Assembly (NCBI GenBank): GCA_943324925.2
Contig: CALPNL020000029.1
Coordinates: 1 to 14,989 of the forward strand
DNA length: 14,989 nt
Reading direction: 5' to 3'
Source of the DNA: Chitinophaga pinensis
Lineage (GTDB): Bacteria > Bacteroidota > Bacteroidia > Flavobacteriales > Flavobacteriaceae
The position numbers and the translations under genes are program-made. This document shows positions 1 to 7,332 of this stretch, piece after piece. The notes under the pieces are model-generated. The model was not told the DNA's origin and made no database searches. It saw only the letters and a program-made list of their open reading frames with translations. The stretch's first letter is position 1; each line of letters begins with the position of its first letter.

Positions 1-15
1 AAAAAATATTAAACT

Positions 16-23
16 TACATTTG
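16..23 (+). promoter_or_regulatory. -7 promoter element (TAnnTTTG) for the 54-residue membrane protein
   Basis: TACATTTG matches the Bacteroidota sigma-A -7 consensus TAnnTTTG. It ends 28 nt before the ATG at 52, so transcription would begin around position 30 with a short leader. The -33 TTG element would fall at or before the window edge and cannot be checked. Confidence 0.5.
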
Positions 24-51
24 TAATCATTTTCAATAATTCCGAATAATC

Positions 52-216
52 ATGTTTGACTTTTCACAGTATTTAGGTTTTTTACTTTTCTTAACTATCC
101 TTACCATGGGATTTTGGTTAATGTTTTTCTTAATTGGTTTCGTTCAATATTGGGTTGGCGGTGCTTTATGGGAAATGTATAAAGAAAGAAAAGCTAAAAA
201 ATCACAAGCAGAGTAA
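52..216 (+). CDS. Small single-pass membrane protein, 54 residues, unknown function
   Basis: An ATG-initiated frame of 54 codons plus TAA. Residues 8 to about 40 are strongly hydrophobic and aromatic (many L, F, W, G), giving one or two closely packed membrane segments. The protein ends in a short basic tail rich in K, R and E (about residues 42-54), which by the positive-inside rule should face the cytoplasm. An in-frame TAA at 37-39 limits upstream extension, so this is not the tail of a larger gene. A TAnnTTTG element lies 28 nt upstream and a strong hairpin with a T-run follows 26 nt after the stop, so it looks like a complete one-gene transcript end. No domain is recognised. It could be a subunit-like accessory peptide for a membrane complex encoded outside the window, but nothing here shows which. 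Confidence 0.65.
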   Translation: MFDFSQYLGFLLFLTILTMGFWLMFFLIGFVQYWVGGALWEMYKERKAKKSQAE

Positions 217-241
217 TCTGTTTCGATTTTTAAAAAATAAT

Positions 242-277
242 AGCTGTCTGAATTTTAATTCAGTCAGCTTTTTTTTT
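242..277 (+). terminator. Rho-independent terminator after the small membrane protein
   Basis: A 13-bp stem (arms 242-254 and 257-269) has one T-T mismatch and almost no loop, so the real fold will open about two pairs at the tip. A run of T follows up to 277. It serves plus-strand transcripts leaving the 54-residue gene. Confidence 0.8.
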
Positions 278-291
278 GTAATAACTTGAAT

Positions 292-326
292 AAAAAAAAG
301 TGCTTTCCAATTGGAAAGCACTTTTT
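292..326. terminator. Bidirectional terminator, perfect 22-bp palindrome with A-tract and T-tract
   Basis: Positions 300-321 form a perfect palindrome (arms GTGCTTTCCAA and TTGGAAAGCAC), flanked by eight A on the left and five T on the right. Either strand therefore reads stem followed by U-run. It lies 23 nt past the stop of the minus-strand receptor gene and is best read as that gene's terminator, while also backing up the plus-strand terminator at 242-277. Confidence 0.9.
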
Positions 327-348
327 ATATTTGAATTAACACTAACTA

Positions 349-2796
349 TTAACCTTGAAAATCATCTCCATTTTCACCACCACCTCTTGTAGGTTTTGTT
401 CTTTCTTCTTTTTTCTTATTGAATCTATAAGTAAATGATAAAGTAATTTGTCGCATTGCCCATTGCATTTCAACATATGAATTCAATACATTTGGAATGT
501 TGTTATTGTACATTCTTTTTCTTGAATTAAAAACGTCTTGAACATTTAAAGCTAATGTTCCTTTGTCTTTCATGATGTCTTTGCTAAAACCTAAATTGGC
601 GCCTACTACTGCTAAAGAATTTCCTTGAGCATTCCTTTCTGGGCCATTATAAGTAACATTAGTTTGCCAGTCAATTTTATATGGTAACGTAATTTTTGAG
701 GTCAATCTTGTAAACCAAGAAGATGCTGAGTTGTCAAAATTTTGAGTTACAATTACATTTTGAGAATTGGTATAAACATAATTCCCTTTTGTTTCGAATT
801 TATAAAAATTGAAGTTCGAGTTTAATTTCCACCATTTATAAGGAGAATAGTTTAAGGTAAATTCAAAACCGTAACGTAATTCAGTGGCTAAATTAATAGG
901 AGTACTTAAAATTACAGGCACCCCATTTACAAAATCACCACTTTCTCTTCGAATAAATTGAAAAGAATTAGTAGTTTTATTTAAGTAAGTGGAGGTACTT
1001 AATGTTAGTTTATCCCATTTTTTTAAGTATCCAAAATCCAATGCGTCAGTAAAAGCTGGTGTTAAATTTGGATCCCCTCTAAAAATATTGATGTTACTAG
1101 AATAACTTGAAAAAGGATTTATTTGACGTCCTCTTGGTCTTGAAATTCTTTTACTATAACTAAATGAAATACTATTCTCATCAGAAATTTCATAAGTCAA
1201 AAACAAACTAGGGAAGAGGTTATTGTATTTTTGAGTATTAAATTCGTTAGTTACTAATTGGTTAATTACAATTTTTGAATCTTCCCAACGCAGCCCAAAT
1301 AGAAAAGAGAATTTGTTCACTTTAGTTCCAAATTGAGTATAGAGTGCGTTCACATTTTCGCTATAATCTAAGGTGTTGGTATATTGAAGGTTTGGGGTAT
1401 AAGCAGAAAATAAGTCAATACTTCCTACTTTAAACTCGGTCAATAATTTATTAAAATCCCCTTTATATCCAAATTCTAGTTGATTAGCTTTTCCAAAAGG
1501 TAAAACATAATCCGATTGAATCATATTACGATTTTGAGTTTGTAGATTACTTGTTAATTCTTTGATTGAACTTGAAATTAAAGAATAATCATTATCTATG
1601 TTATTTGAAAAAGTTCCGTCAATTGTAAATTTGTGACCATCACGTTTAAATTTCTTAGTGAAATTGGTAGTGTATTCTTTATTAACTCCATCATTTGATT
1701 GATCACTATTTCTAAAATTTGTTCCTGTGAATACACGATTGACATCGTAGTTATTATAAGTAACGTATTCCGGGTTGTTACTGTTATTGTTTCTTAAATT
1801 AATTGCATTAGACCAGGTAGTAGTGTCGTCTAAATAGATGTCAAATCCAACATTAGAATTAAAACCCTTTCTCAATCTTTCATTATTTCTAAATTCATCG
1901 ATATAATTTCTAACAGTACCATTAGAATTCAAATATTGGGTATTAAATGTTGCGTTACCTGGATTTTCTCTATAATTATATCCTGTAGTTGTATAAACAT
2001 TATAGAACTTTGATTTATAGTTTATGTTACCAGATAAACCATAATTTAAAGGGTTTCCAGTTGAAGCAATGATAGCTCCGTTCAACCCTTTGTTTTTACC
2101 TTTTTTCAAAATAATATTCAATAAACCTCCGCCACCTTCAGAATCATATCTTGCAGATGGATTGGTTACCACCTCCACTTTATCAATTGCATCTGCAGGA
2201 ATTTGGCGTAATGCTTCAGCGATATTGATTGCATTAGAAGGTTTTCCATCAATTAATATTCTAACATTTGCGTTTCCTCTTAAACTCACAGCGCCATCAG
2301 AATCTACCGCAACTGAAGGGATGTTGTCTAATACATCACTTACTGTTCCTCCTTTTACCATTAAATCGGAACCCACGTTGTAAACTTTTTTATCTAATTT
2401 TATTTCAACAGTAGTTTTTTCTGATCGGATTACAACTTCATTTAACTGATTGGCATCTTCATCTAGAAAAATTGCTCCTAAATTGGTACTTTCTTTATAA
2501 GTTTGTTGGTTTAATTCAATGGCTTTAAAAGAAATAAATTCAATTTTCACATTGTAACTTCCCGTATTTACTTCTATATTAAATTGCCCTTTTCCATCCG
2601 TAATTCCTCCAAAAACTACTTTTGGGTTTTTAGTATTTGTAAAAGTTAAAGTTGCATATTCAAGAGGTTGTTTACTAACTTTCTCATTTACAGTACCAGT
2701 AATGTTTATTTTTTTTAAATCGGGTCTTGTTTGTCCAAAATTTAAAATTGAAAAGAATAGAAATAATAGTGTAAATGAATTTTTAAGGGTTTTCAT
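349..2796 (-). CDS. TonB-dependent-receptor-like outer-membrane beta-barrel protein with carboxypeptidase-like N-terminal domain
   Basis: The protein has 815 residues. Residues 1-22 are a Sec signal peptide (basic start, L/F core, FGQ end). Residues 30-112 are a carboxypeptidase-regulatory-like beta-sandwich (GTVNEKVSKQPLEYATL, then TDGKGQF). About 135-235 is a plug-like domain (DNIPSV, SLRGNANVRILIDGKPS, then RYDSEGGGGLLNI). The rest is a long barrel rich in Y, N, T and S, of the outer-membrane barrel family common in Bacteroidota. The last barrel strand ends in an aromatic beta-signal (SFTYRF, near residue 792), followed by a 23-residue charged, Gly-rich tail. By family knowledge it sits in the outer membrane and may import a ligand with TonB; the substrate is unknown. 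There is no SusD partner nearby, so it is probably not a classical polysaccharide-utilisation locus. The ATG at 2796 is preferred over an in-frame TTG at 2820, which would lie on the edge of the likely -7 element. Confidence 0.9.
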   Translation of the reverse strand: MKTLKNSFTLLFLFFSILNFGQTRPDLKKINITGTVNEKVSKQPLEYATLTFTNTKNPKVVFGGITDGKGQFNIEVNTGSYNVKIEFISFKAIELNQQTYKESTNLGAIFLDEDANQLNEVVIRSEKTTVEIKLDKKVYNVGSDLMVKGGTVSDVLDNIPSVAVDSDGAVSLRGNANVRILIDGKPSNAINIAEALRQIPADAIDKVEVVTNPSARYDSEGGGGLLNIILKKGKNKGLNGAIIASTGNPLNYGLSGNINYKSKFYNVYTTTGYNYRENPGNATFNTQYLNSNGTVRNYIDEFRNNERLRKGFNSNVGFDIYLDDTTTWSNAINLRNNNSNNPEYVTYNNYDVNRVFTGTNFRNSDQSNDGVNKEYTTNFTKKFKRDGHKFTIDGTFSNNIDNDYSLISSSIKELTSNLQTQNRNMIQSDYVLPFGKANQLEFGYKGDFNKLLTEFKVGSIDLFSAYTPNLQYTNTLDYSENVNALYTQFGTKVNKFSFLFGLRWEDSKIVINQLVTNEFNTQKYNNLFPSLFLTYEISDENSISFSYSKRISRPRGRQINPFSSYSSNINIFRGDPNLTPAFTDALDFGYLKKWDKLTLSTSTYLNKTTNSFQFIRRESGDFVNGVPVILSTPINLATELRYGFEFTLNYSPYKWWKLNSNFNFYKFETKGNYVYTNSQNVIVTQNFDNSASSWFTRLTSKITLPYKIDWQTNVTYNGPERNAQGNSLAVVGANLGFSKDIMKDKGTLALNVQDVFNSRKRMYNNNIPNVLNSYVEMQWAMRQITLSFTYRFNKKKEERTKPTRGGGENGDDFQG

Positions 2797-2817
2797 GTTT
2801 TTTTCTAAATTAGACTG

Positions 2818-2825
2818 CAAAAGTA
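2818..2825 (-). promoter_or_regulatory. -7 promoter element for the TonB-receptor-like gene
   Basis: On the minus strand this reads TACTTTTG, a full TAnnTTTG match, 21 nt before the ATG at 2796. A TTG lies further upstream, but with a 24-nt spacer, longer than usual, so the -33 half is not convincing. The element sits between the arsC-like stop and the receptor start and suggests that the receptor has its own promoter. Confidence 0.5.
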
Positions 2826-2870
2826 AAACTTGGTTTAGGGGTGAATTGCCAAAGAAATGTTAAATAAATA

Positions 2871-3212
2871 TTATATAATTCCGATAGCTTTTTCAATAGG
2901 TCTGGCCACAATCGCTTTATTTCCATTAATCACAATAGGTCGTTCAATTAATATTGGATTTTTCGCCATTATTTCAATTATTTCATTGGGAGAAAGAACT
3001 TTGTTTTTGAATTCTTCAATCCATATTTTTTCCTTCTTTCGAACTAGATCAATAGGATCAAGTTCTAATTTCGAAATTATTTCTGAGAGTTCAGTACTAG
3101 TTGGGGGATTCTCAAGGTATTTAATAACTTCAAATTTCTTACCTGAATTTTCAATTAACATTAGGCATTGCCTTGATTTTGAACACCTTGAATTATGATA
3201 TATTTGAATCAT
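2871..3212 (-). CDS. arsC: ArsC-family (glutaredoxin-coupled) arsenate reductase-like protein
   Basis: This 113-residue thioredoxin-fold protein is the usual length for the ArsC/YffB/Spx superfamily. The N-terminus carries HNSRCSKSR with the catalytic cysteine at residue 10. The three arginines that bind the oxyanion in enteric ArsC have plausible counterparts at R58 (LVRKK), R91 (ERPI) and R104 (ARPI). Family role: reduction of arsenate to arsenite in the cytoplasm using glutathione/glutaredoxin or another thiol. No arsenite exporter, ArsR repressor or arsenic-inducible gene is next to it, so a housekeeping thiol-reductase role is as likely as real arsenic resistance. It is upstream of the receptor gene on the same strand with a 74-nt gap, and divergent from the CPBP gene. 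The start is an ATG with no SD. A weak TTnnTTTG sits at 3236-3243. Confidence 0.88.
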   Translation of the reverse strand: MIQIYHNSRCSKSRQCLMLIENSGKKFEVIKYLENPPTSTELSEIISKLELDPIDLVRKKEKIWIEEFKNKVLSPNEIIEIMAKNPILIERPIVINGNKAIVARPIEKAIGII

Positions 3213-3297
3213 TATATAGTTAATTATTTTTTTTACAAAGAAATTGATTTTCCTTAAAATAATGGTTAAATTGGCTAAAAATTTTAAATTATTTACA

Positions 3298-4221
3298 ATG
3301 TTTATCGAACAAGCCTATAAGGGAAATAATAAATGGTGGAGAGTTTTGCTGACTTCACTATTAACCTCAGGAATATTTATCGCAAGTATTATTGCGTATT
3401 TCTTTATGTCTAAAGAGGAAATACAAGCTTCGTATCAATTAATGAAAGACATTCCAAATAATTTAAGCCTAATAATTAACCTCATTCCCTTTGTTTTTCT
3501 AATAGGCTTACTGTTTTTATTAGTGTATGTTTTAAATAATAGAAGTATTTTATCCTTAACAACCTCGAGGGTAAAAGTGGATTTTAAGCGCATCTTTTTT
3601 TCTTTTGGATTAATAGTATTTATCTCTATTGTTGGTTTTTTTGTTTCGTATTATTATGACAATTCAAACATTGTTTGGAATTTTAACCCTTTAAATTTCT
3701 CTATTTTACTAATTATTAGTTTGATTTTATTTCCCTTTCAAATAGGTTTAGAAGAATATTTATTTCGTGGATATTTTATGCAACAAATTGGAATCGTTGC
3801 TAAAAATAGATGGTTTCCATTACTCGTTACTTCAATAGTTTTTGGGCTATTGCATACTGCCAATCCAGAAGTCACTGAATTTGGTTTTGGTGTGATGGTT
3901 TTTTATATTGGAACCGGACTTTTATTGGGAATAATGACTTTAATGGATGAAGGAATTGAACTGGCTTTAGGGTTTCATTTAGGAAATAATTTAATAGCTT
4001 CAACTCTAATTACTTCAGAATTTTCTGCATTACAAACAGATGCATTATTTAAATATTCTGGAGTTGAAAATACCTCGAACACTTTGATTGAGATGATTAT
4101 TTCAATTGCAATTACGTATCCAATAATACTATTTATTCTTGCTAAAAAATACAATTGGTCTAATTGGATGGAGAAATTAACGGGCAGGGTGAATCCGCCA
4201 GATTCAATAACCAATGAATAA
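3298..4221 (+). CDS. CPBP-family intramembrane metalloprotease (CAAX/Abi-type)
   Basis: This multi-pass membrane protein has 307 residues from the ATG at 3298, with about eight hydrophobic segments. It has the three CPBP motifs: EEYLFR (E152, E153, R157), FGLLH (F182 to H186) and HLGNN (H227 to N231). These residues form the glutamate/histidine active site in the membrane, as in Rce1-type CAAX proteases. Bacterial members process or bind membrane peptides, and many have no known substrate. The reading frame also contains an ATG at 3262 and a TTG at 3244; the start at 3298 is chosen because the following residues (MFIEQAYKGNNKWWR) look like the typical N-terminus of flavobacterial members and because a possible promoter (TTG 3244-3246, TAaaTTGG 3267-3274) covers the earlier starts. 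Its 3' end overlaps menE by 8 nt, so the two genes are probably co-translated. Confidence 0.88.
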   Translation: MFIEQAYKGNNKWWRVLLTSLLTSGIFIASIIAYFFMSKEEIQASYQLMKDIPNNLSLIINLIPFVFLIGLLFLLVYVLNNRSILSLTTSRVKVDFKRIFFSFGLIVFISIVGFFVSYYYDNSNIVWNFNPLNFSILLIISLILFPFQIGLEEYLFRGYFMQQIGIVAKNRWFPLLVTSIVFGLLHTANPEVTEFGFGVMVFYIGTGLLLGIMTLMDEGIELALGFHLGNNLIASTLITSEFSALQTDALFKYSGVENTSNTLIEMIISIAITYPIILFILAKKYNWSNWMEKLTGRVNPPDSITNE

Positions 4222-5260
4222 TGTTGATTATAATCTAGTTCACCCCAACTTTAAATGGAATGGAACTTCACTTGATAAAAACGGCTTACTTCAACTTGCC
4301 TATGATTTTATTAAGGAAGGGGAAGAATTTGAAAGAATTACAGGTGAATTTATTCTCGAATGGTTTAATAACAATTCGTTTATTACCGTTACTACCTCTG
4401 GGACGACAGGTGCTCCGAAGAAAATCCAGATCGATAAACAAGCAATGGTTTTTTCAGCATTGGCTACAGCCAAACACTTTGATTTAATACCTGGAAATCG
4501 AGTTTTGAATTGTTTATCTACCAAATATATCGCTGGCAAAATGATGCTTATTCGAAGTATTGTTTTAGGTTTTGAAATGGATTTTGTAGCGCCATCTTCC
4601 TTTCCTTTAAAGGGAAATCCCAATGTTTATGATTTTGTTGCCATGGTTCCGCTTCAAGTAGAAAACTCCTTAATTGAATTGAAAAATGTCAAAAAATTAA
4701 TTATTGGAGGTGCAAAAATTAATGAGAATCTTAAAAGTCAACTTTTAGTTTTGCCGACATTGGTTTATGAAACCTACGGAATGACAGAAACAATAACCCA
4801 CGTTGCAGCAAAAAAAATAATTGATAATTATTTTTCGGTTTTACCAAATGTTACCATTTCAACCGACTCTAGAAATTGTTTAGTAATCGATGTGCCTGGA
4901 ATTTCCAATTCTACAATAGTTACTAATGACGTAGTCAATATTATTAGTAATTCAGAATTTGAATTGCTTGGGAGATATGATAATGTTATTAATAGTGCAG
5001 GAGTGAAGCTATTTCCAGAGCAAATTGAAATGAAATTGGCTCATAAAATTTCAACTCGTTTTTTTGTAATCGGAATTCCCGATGAAAAATATGGAGAACT
5101 ATTAGCTCTAGTAATTGAGGGTAATCCCATTACGATTGGCGATAGTTTTTTTAATGATTTATTACCTTATGAAAAACCAAAAGCAATTTATTTTGTAGCT
5201 AATTTTATAGAAACCGAAAGTGGAAAAGTAAAAAGGTCAGCAACTTTAAATTTGATTTAA
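4214..5260 (+). CDS. menE: O-succinylbenzoate-CoA ligase (AMP-binding enzyme), menaquinone synthesis
   Basis: This 348-residue ANL-superfamily adenylating enzyme has the compact form usual for Bacteroidota MenE, much shorter than typical acyl-CoA synthetases. Motifs run in family order: phosphate loop TTSGTTGAPK (60-69), YGMTE (188-192), GRYDNVINSAGVKL (253-266) with its hinge and Asp, and the C-terminal catalytic lysine in ESGKVKR (K338). MenE activates o-succinylbenzoate with ATP and joins it to CoA in the cytoplasm, feeding DHNA and then menaquinone, the respiratory quinone of these bacteria. The assignment rests on size and motif spacing; no other men gene is in the window, so a different small acyl-AMP ligase cannot be excluded. 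The ATG lies inside the end of the CPBP gene. The stop codon overlaps that of the convergent peptidase gene. Confidence 0.85.
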   Translation: MNNVDYNLVHPNFKWNGTSLDKNGLLQLAYDFIKEGEEFERITGEFILEWFNNNSFITVTTSGTTGAPKKIQIDKQAMVFSALATAKHFDLIPGNRVLNCLSTKYIAGKMMLIRSIVLGFEMDFVAPSSFPLKGNPNVYDFVAMVPLQVENSLIELKNVKKLIIGGAKINENLKSQLLVLPTLVYETYGMTETITHVAAKKIIDNYFSVLPNVTISTDSRNCLVIDVPGISNSTIVTNDVVNIISNSEFELLGRYDNVINSAGVKLFPEQIEMKLAHKISTRFFVIGIPDEKYGELLALVIEGNPITIGDSFFNDLLPYEKPKAIYFVANFIETESGKVKRSATLNLI

Positions 5261-6861
5261 TTCACATAAAAATCATTTTTTTGAATTTCAATATCTTTTA
5301 GTGATTCAACTACTATTCTAGATTTTACCCATTTACTGGTTGCGTTAATTCTGATTTTCTCTCCTTTGAATTTAATATCCACTGGCATTTCAAAATTAGG
5401 TTCTGTTGCTTTCCAACGATAACACAATTTAAAGTTATCAATTTTCAATTCTAATTTAGGAATTGATGTGTAACGTAAATATTGATTGAAAACCGAGGTT
5501 AAATCCAATCCTGTTTTTTCATTAAAAAAAGCTAATACAGTTTCTGTATCTATAATTTTATGTTTGAAAGTATTGGAATATTCTAAAATCAACTTCCACC
5601 ACTTTTCATCATCATTTAAAATGTTTCTTATCGTGTTTAGCATTAATGCACCTTTATAGTACATATCGCCGGAACCTTCTTTAAATACGCCATATTTTGC
5701 GATTATAGGCTCGTCGTTTCTGATGTTTTTCTTCAAGCCATTGATGTAAAGTTGTGCTTTTTCTATTCCGTATAAACATTCTAAAAACACAGATTCTGAA
5801 TAACAAGTGAAGCCTTCGTGAATCCACATATCTGCAATGTCCATGGAGGTAATGCTATTTCCAAACCATTCATGACCGCTTTCATGAATTATAATAAAAT
5901 CGAATAACATTCCAACGCCAGTTCCAGATAAGTCACTTCCTAAATAACCATTTCCGTATTTATTCCCATAAGCTACCGCACTTTGGTGTTCCATTCCTAA
6001 ATAAGGGGTGTCAACTAATTTATAGCCATCCTCTTTAAAAGGGTATTCGCCAAATTTACTTTGGAAGCAATCCAACATTGGTTTTACTTGCTCAAATTGT
6101 TTTTTTGCACGCGCTTCATTTTCACGTAAGACATAAAAATCTAAATCCAAGCCTTTATAGTTTTCACCAAAATGAATGTAATCAGCTATATTCAAGGTGA
6201 TATCATAATTGTTAATTGGATTTTTCACTTCCCAATTCCAACGAGTATAACCGTTTTTTAAATCTTCACTTCCTTTAAATCTTCCATTGGAAACATTCAT
6301 TAATCCGTTAGGAACGGCAATATTAATTGTTGCTCCTAAATCAGGTTCATCAGATTGTGTGTCTTTGCATGGATACCATAAACTAGAGCCTGTTCCTTGA
6401 ACTGCAACTCCCACCCAATCTTTACCGTTACTGTCTTTATTGTATACAAATCCGCCATCCCAAGGCGCTCTCTGAGCAATAATTGGACTTCCAGAATAGT
6501 AAAAACGAAGTTTATTTTGAGAATCTGCAAGAAGCTCTTTTCCTAAATTAATGAATACTGCATCAAATTCTCTTTTGTATTTTAACTTTTTGCCATTAAA
6601 GATGATACTGTCAATTTGCATATTGTCAAATAAATCCAATTGAATCTTCTTAGTATTGGTGACCACCTTAAAAGTGATTTCATTATATCCGACAATAAAT
6701 TTTTCTGAAGGAGTGACTTTTACATTCAAATCGTAACGCAATACATCAATGCAAGTTCGTTCAATTCGTAGGCTTCCTTTTAAAGAATCTTTTCTAGTTG
6801 TTGGTTCCTGAGCGGAAATTAAATTGAAAAATAATAGTAGGGATAATAATACAATTTTCAT
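5257..6861 (-). CDS. Secreted M1-family zinc metallopeptidase (short form)
   Basis: The product has 534 residues from the ATG at 6861 (an in-frame TTG at 6867 is less likely). Residues 1-18 are a signal peptide ending ISAQ. An aminopeptidase-N-like beta domain is followed by a thermolysin-like catalytic domain. The zinc site is HESGH (326-330) plus E349 in IHEGF, i.e. HEXXH-X18-E. The catalytic tyrosine is probably Y401 in MYYKGALML. The exopeptidase motif is GMEHQ (M290 E291 H292) rather than the usual GxMEN. The protein lacks the large C-terminal helical domain of full-length aminopeptidase N, as in other short Bacteroidota members. It should act in the periplasm or be secreted, trimming N-terminal residues from peptides. 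It is the last gene of a minus-strand run, starting 11 nt after the lipoprotein stop. I see no terminator; its stop overlaps that of menE. Confidence 0.9.
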   Translation of the reverse strand: MKIVLLSLLLFFNLISAQEPTTRKDSLKGSLRIERTCIDVLRYDLNVKVTPSEKFIVGYNEITFKVVTNTKKIQLDLFDNMQIDSIIFNGKKLKYKREFDAVFINLGKELLADSQNKLRFYYSGSPIIAQRAPWDGGFVYNKDSNGKDWVGVAVQGTGSSLWYPCKDTQSDEPDLGATINIAVPNGLMNVSNGRFKGSEDLKNGYTRWNWEVKNPINNYDITLNIADYIHFGENYKGLDLDFYVLRENEARAKKQFEQVKPMLDCFQSKFGEYPFKEDGYKLVDTPYLGMEHQSAVAYGNKYGNGYLGSDLSGTGVGMLFDFIIIHESGHEWFGNSITSMDIADMWIHEGFTCYSESVFLECLYGIEKAQLYINGLKKNIRNDEPIIAKYGVFKEGSGDMYYKGALMLNTIRNILNDDEKWWKLILEYSNTFKHKIIDTETVLAFFNEKTGLDLTSVFNQYLRYTSIPKLELKIDNFKLCYRWKATEPNFEMPVDIKFKGEKIRINATSKWVKSRIVVESLKDIEIQKNDFYVN

Positions 6862-6872
6862 AAACAATAATT

Positions 6873-7328
6873 TTACTGATAGGGAATAGCTTCCATAATA
6901 ATTAAATCTGGTATTGAATCTCTATCCACATCTCTATAAAAAGAATAAACCAGTTGGGTATCTGTTAATGATATTACTTTGAAATTTGTTATGAATACGG
7001 AGCCAAAGTAAAAAGAAATAGTGTCGTTTTTTATTCTCCAATCCAAATTCAAACTATTCGTAGAACAATTATTATTTACAAATACAAGTTCATTATACTG
7101 TCTTATTTGTCCTTGTTGATTTGCAAAAGTAAATTCATCTTTCATACAATTTGGTTGATGCATATAATCAAATGTATTTCCGTTGAAAGTTATTTTGCTA
7201 AACTCCCATCTTTTTAATAACAAATTAACTTGAAAAGTAGGGGTTAGTATCGGTTCATCAATTATAATATCATCTGATGAACAGGATAAAACTACCAATG
7301 TTAATAAAAAATAAATAATTTTTTTCAT
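6873..7328 (-). CDS. Small lipocalin-like lipoprotein with a calcium-loop-like motif
   Basis: The product has 151 residues from the ATG at 7328; the frame continues upstream, but that part lacks a signal peptide and overlaps the carboxylase gene. Residues 1-15 form a lipoprotein signal with lipobox VLSC (C16). The mature start C-S-S-D-D matches the acidic export signal that sends Bacteroidota lipoproteins to the cell surface. The body is predicted beta-rich, with a WEFSKITFNG strand near residue 41, two cysteines (C61, C88) that could form a disulfide, and W97, resembling small lipocalin-like Bacteroidota lipoproteins; this family link is by eye only. Near the C-terminus DVDRDSIPD (133-141) matches the DxDxDxxxD calcium-loop pattern of thrombospondin type 3 repeats. 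It begins 4 nt after the carboxylase stop and precedes the M1 peptidase by 11 nt, so the three are probably co-transcribed. Function unknown. Confidence 0.75.
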   Translation of the reverse strand: MKKIIYFLLTLVVLSCSSDDIIIDEPILTPTFQVNLLLKRWEFSKITFNGNTFDYMHQPNCMKDEFTFANQQGQIRQYNELVFVNNNCSTNSLNLDWRIKNDTISFYFGSVFITNFKVISLTDTQLVYSFYRDVDRDSIPDLIIMEAIPYQ

Positions 7329-7332
7329 CTTT

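Noticed and set aside
349..2796. SusC-type polysaccharide-utilisation locus
   Set aside because: No SusD-like lipoprotein, glycosidase or sugar regulator lies nearby, and the barrel belongs to the shorter receptor-like family.
2871..3212. Arsenic-resistance operon
   Set aside because: Only the ArsC-like gene is present; no ArsR, arsenite pump or metallophosphatase gene flanks it.
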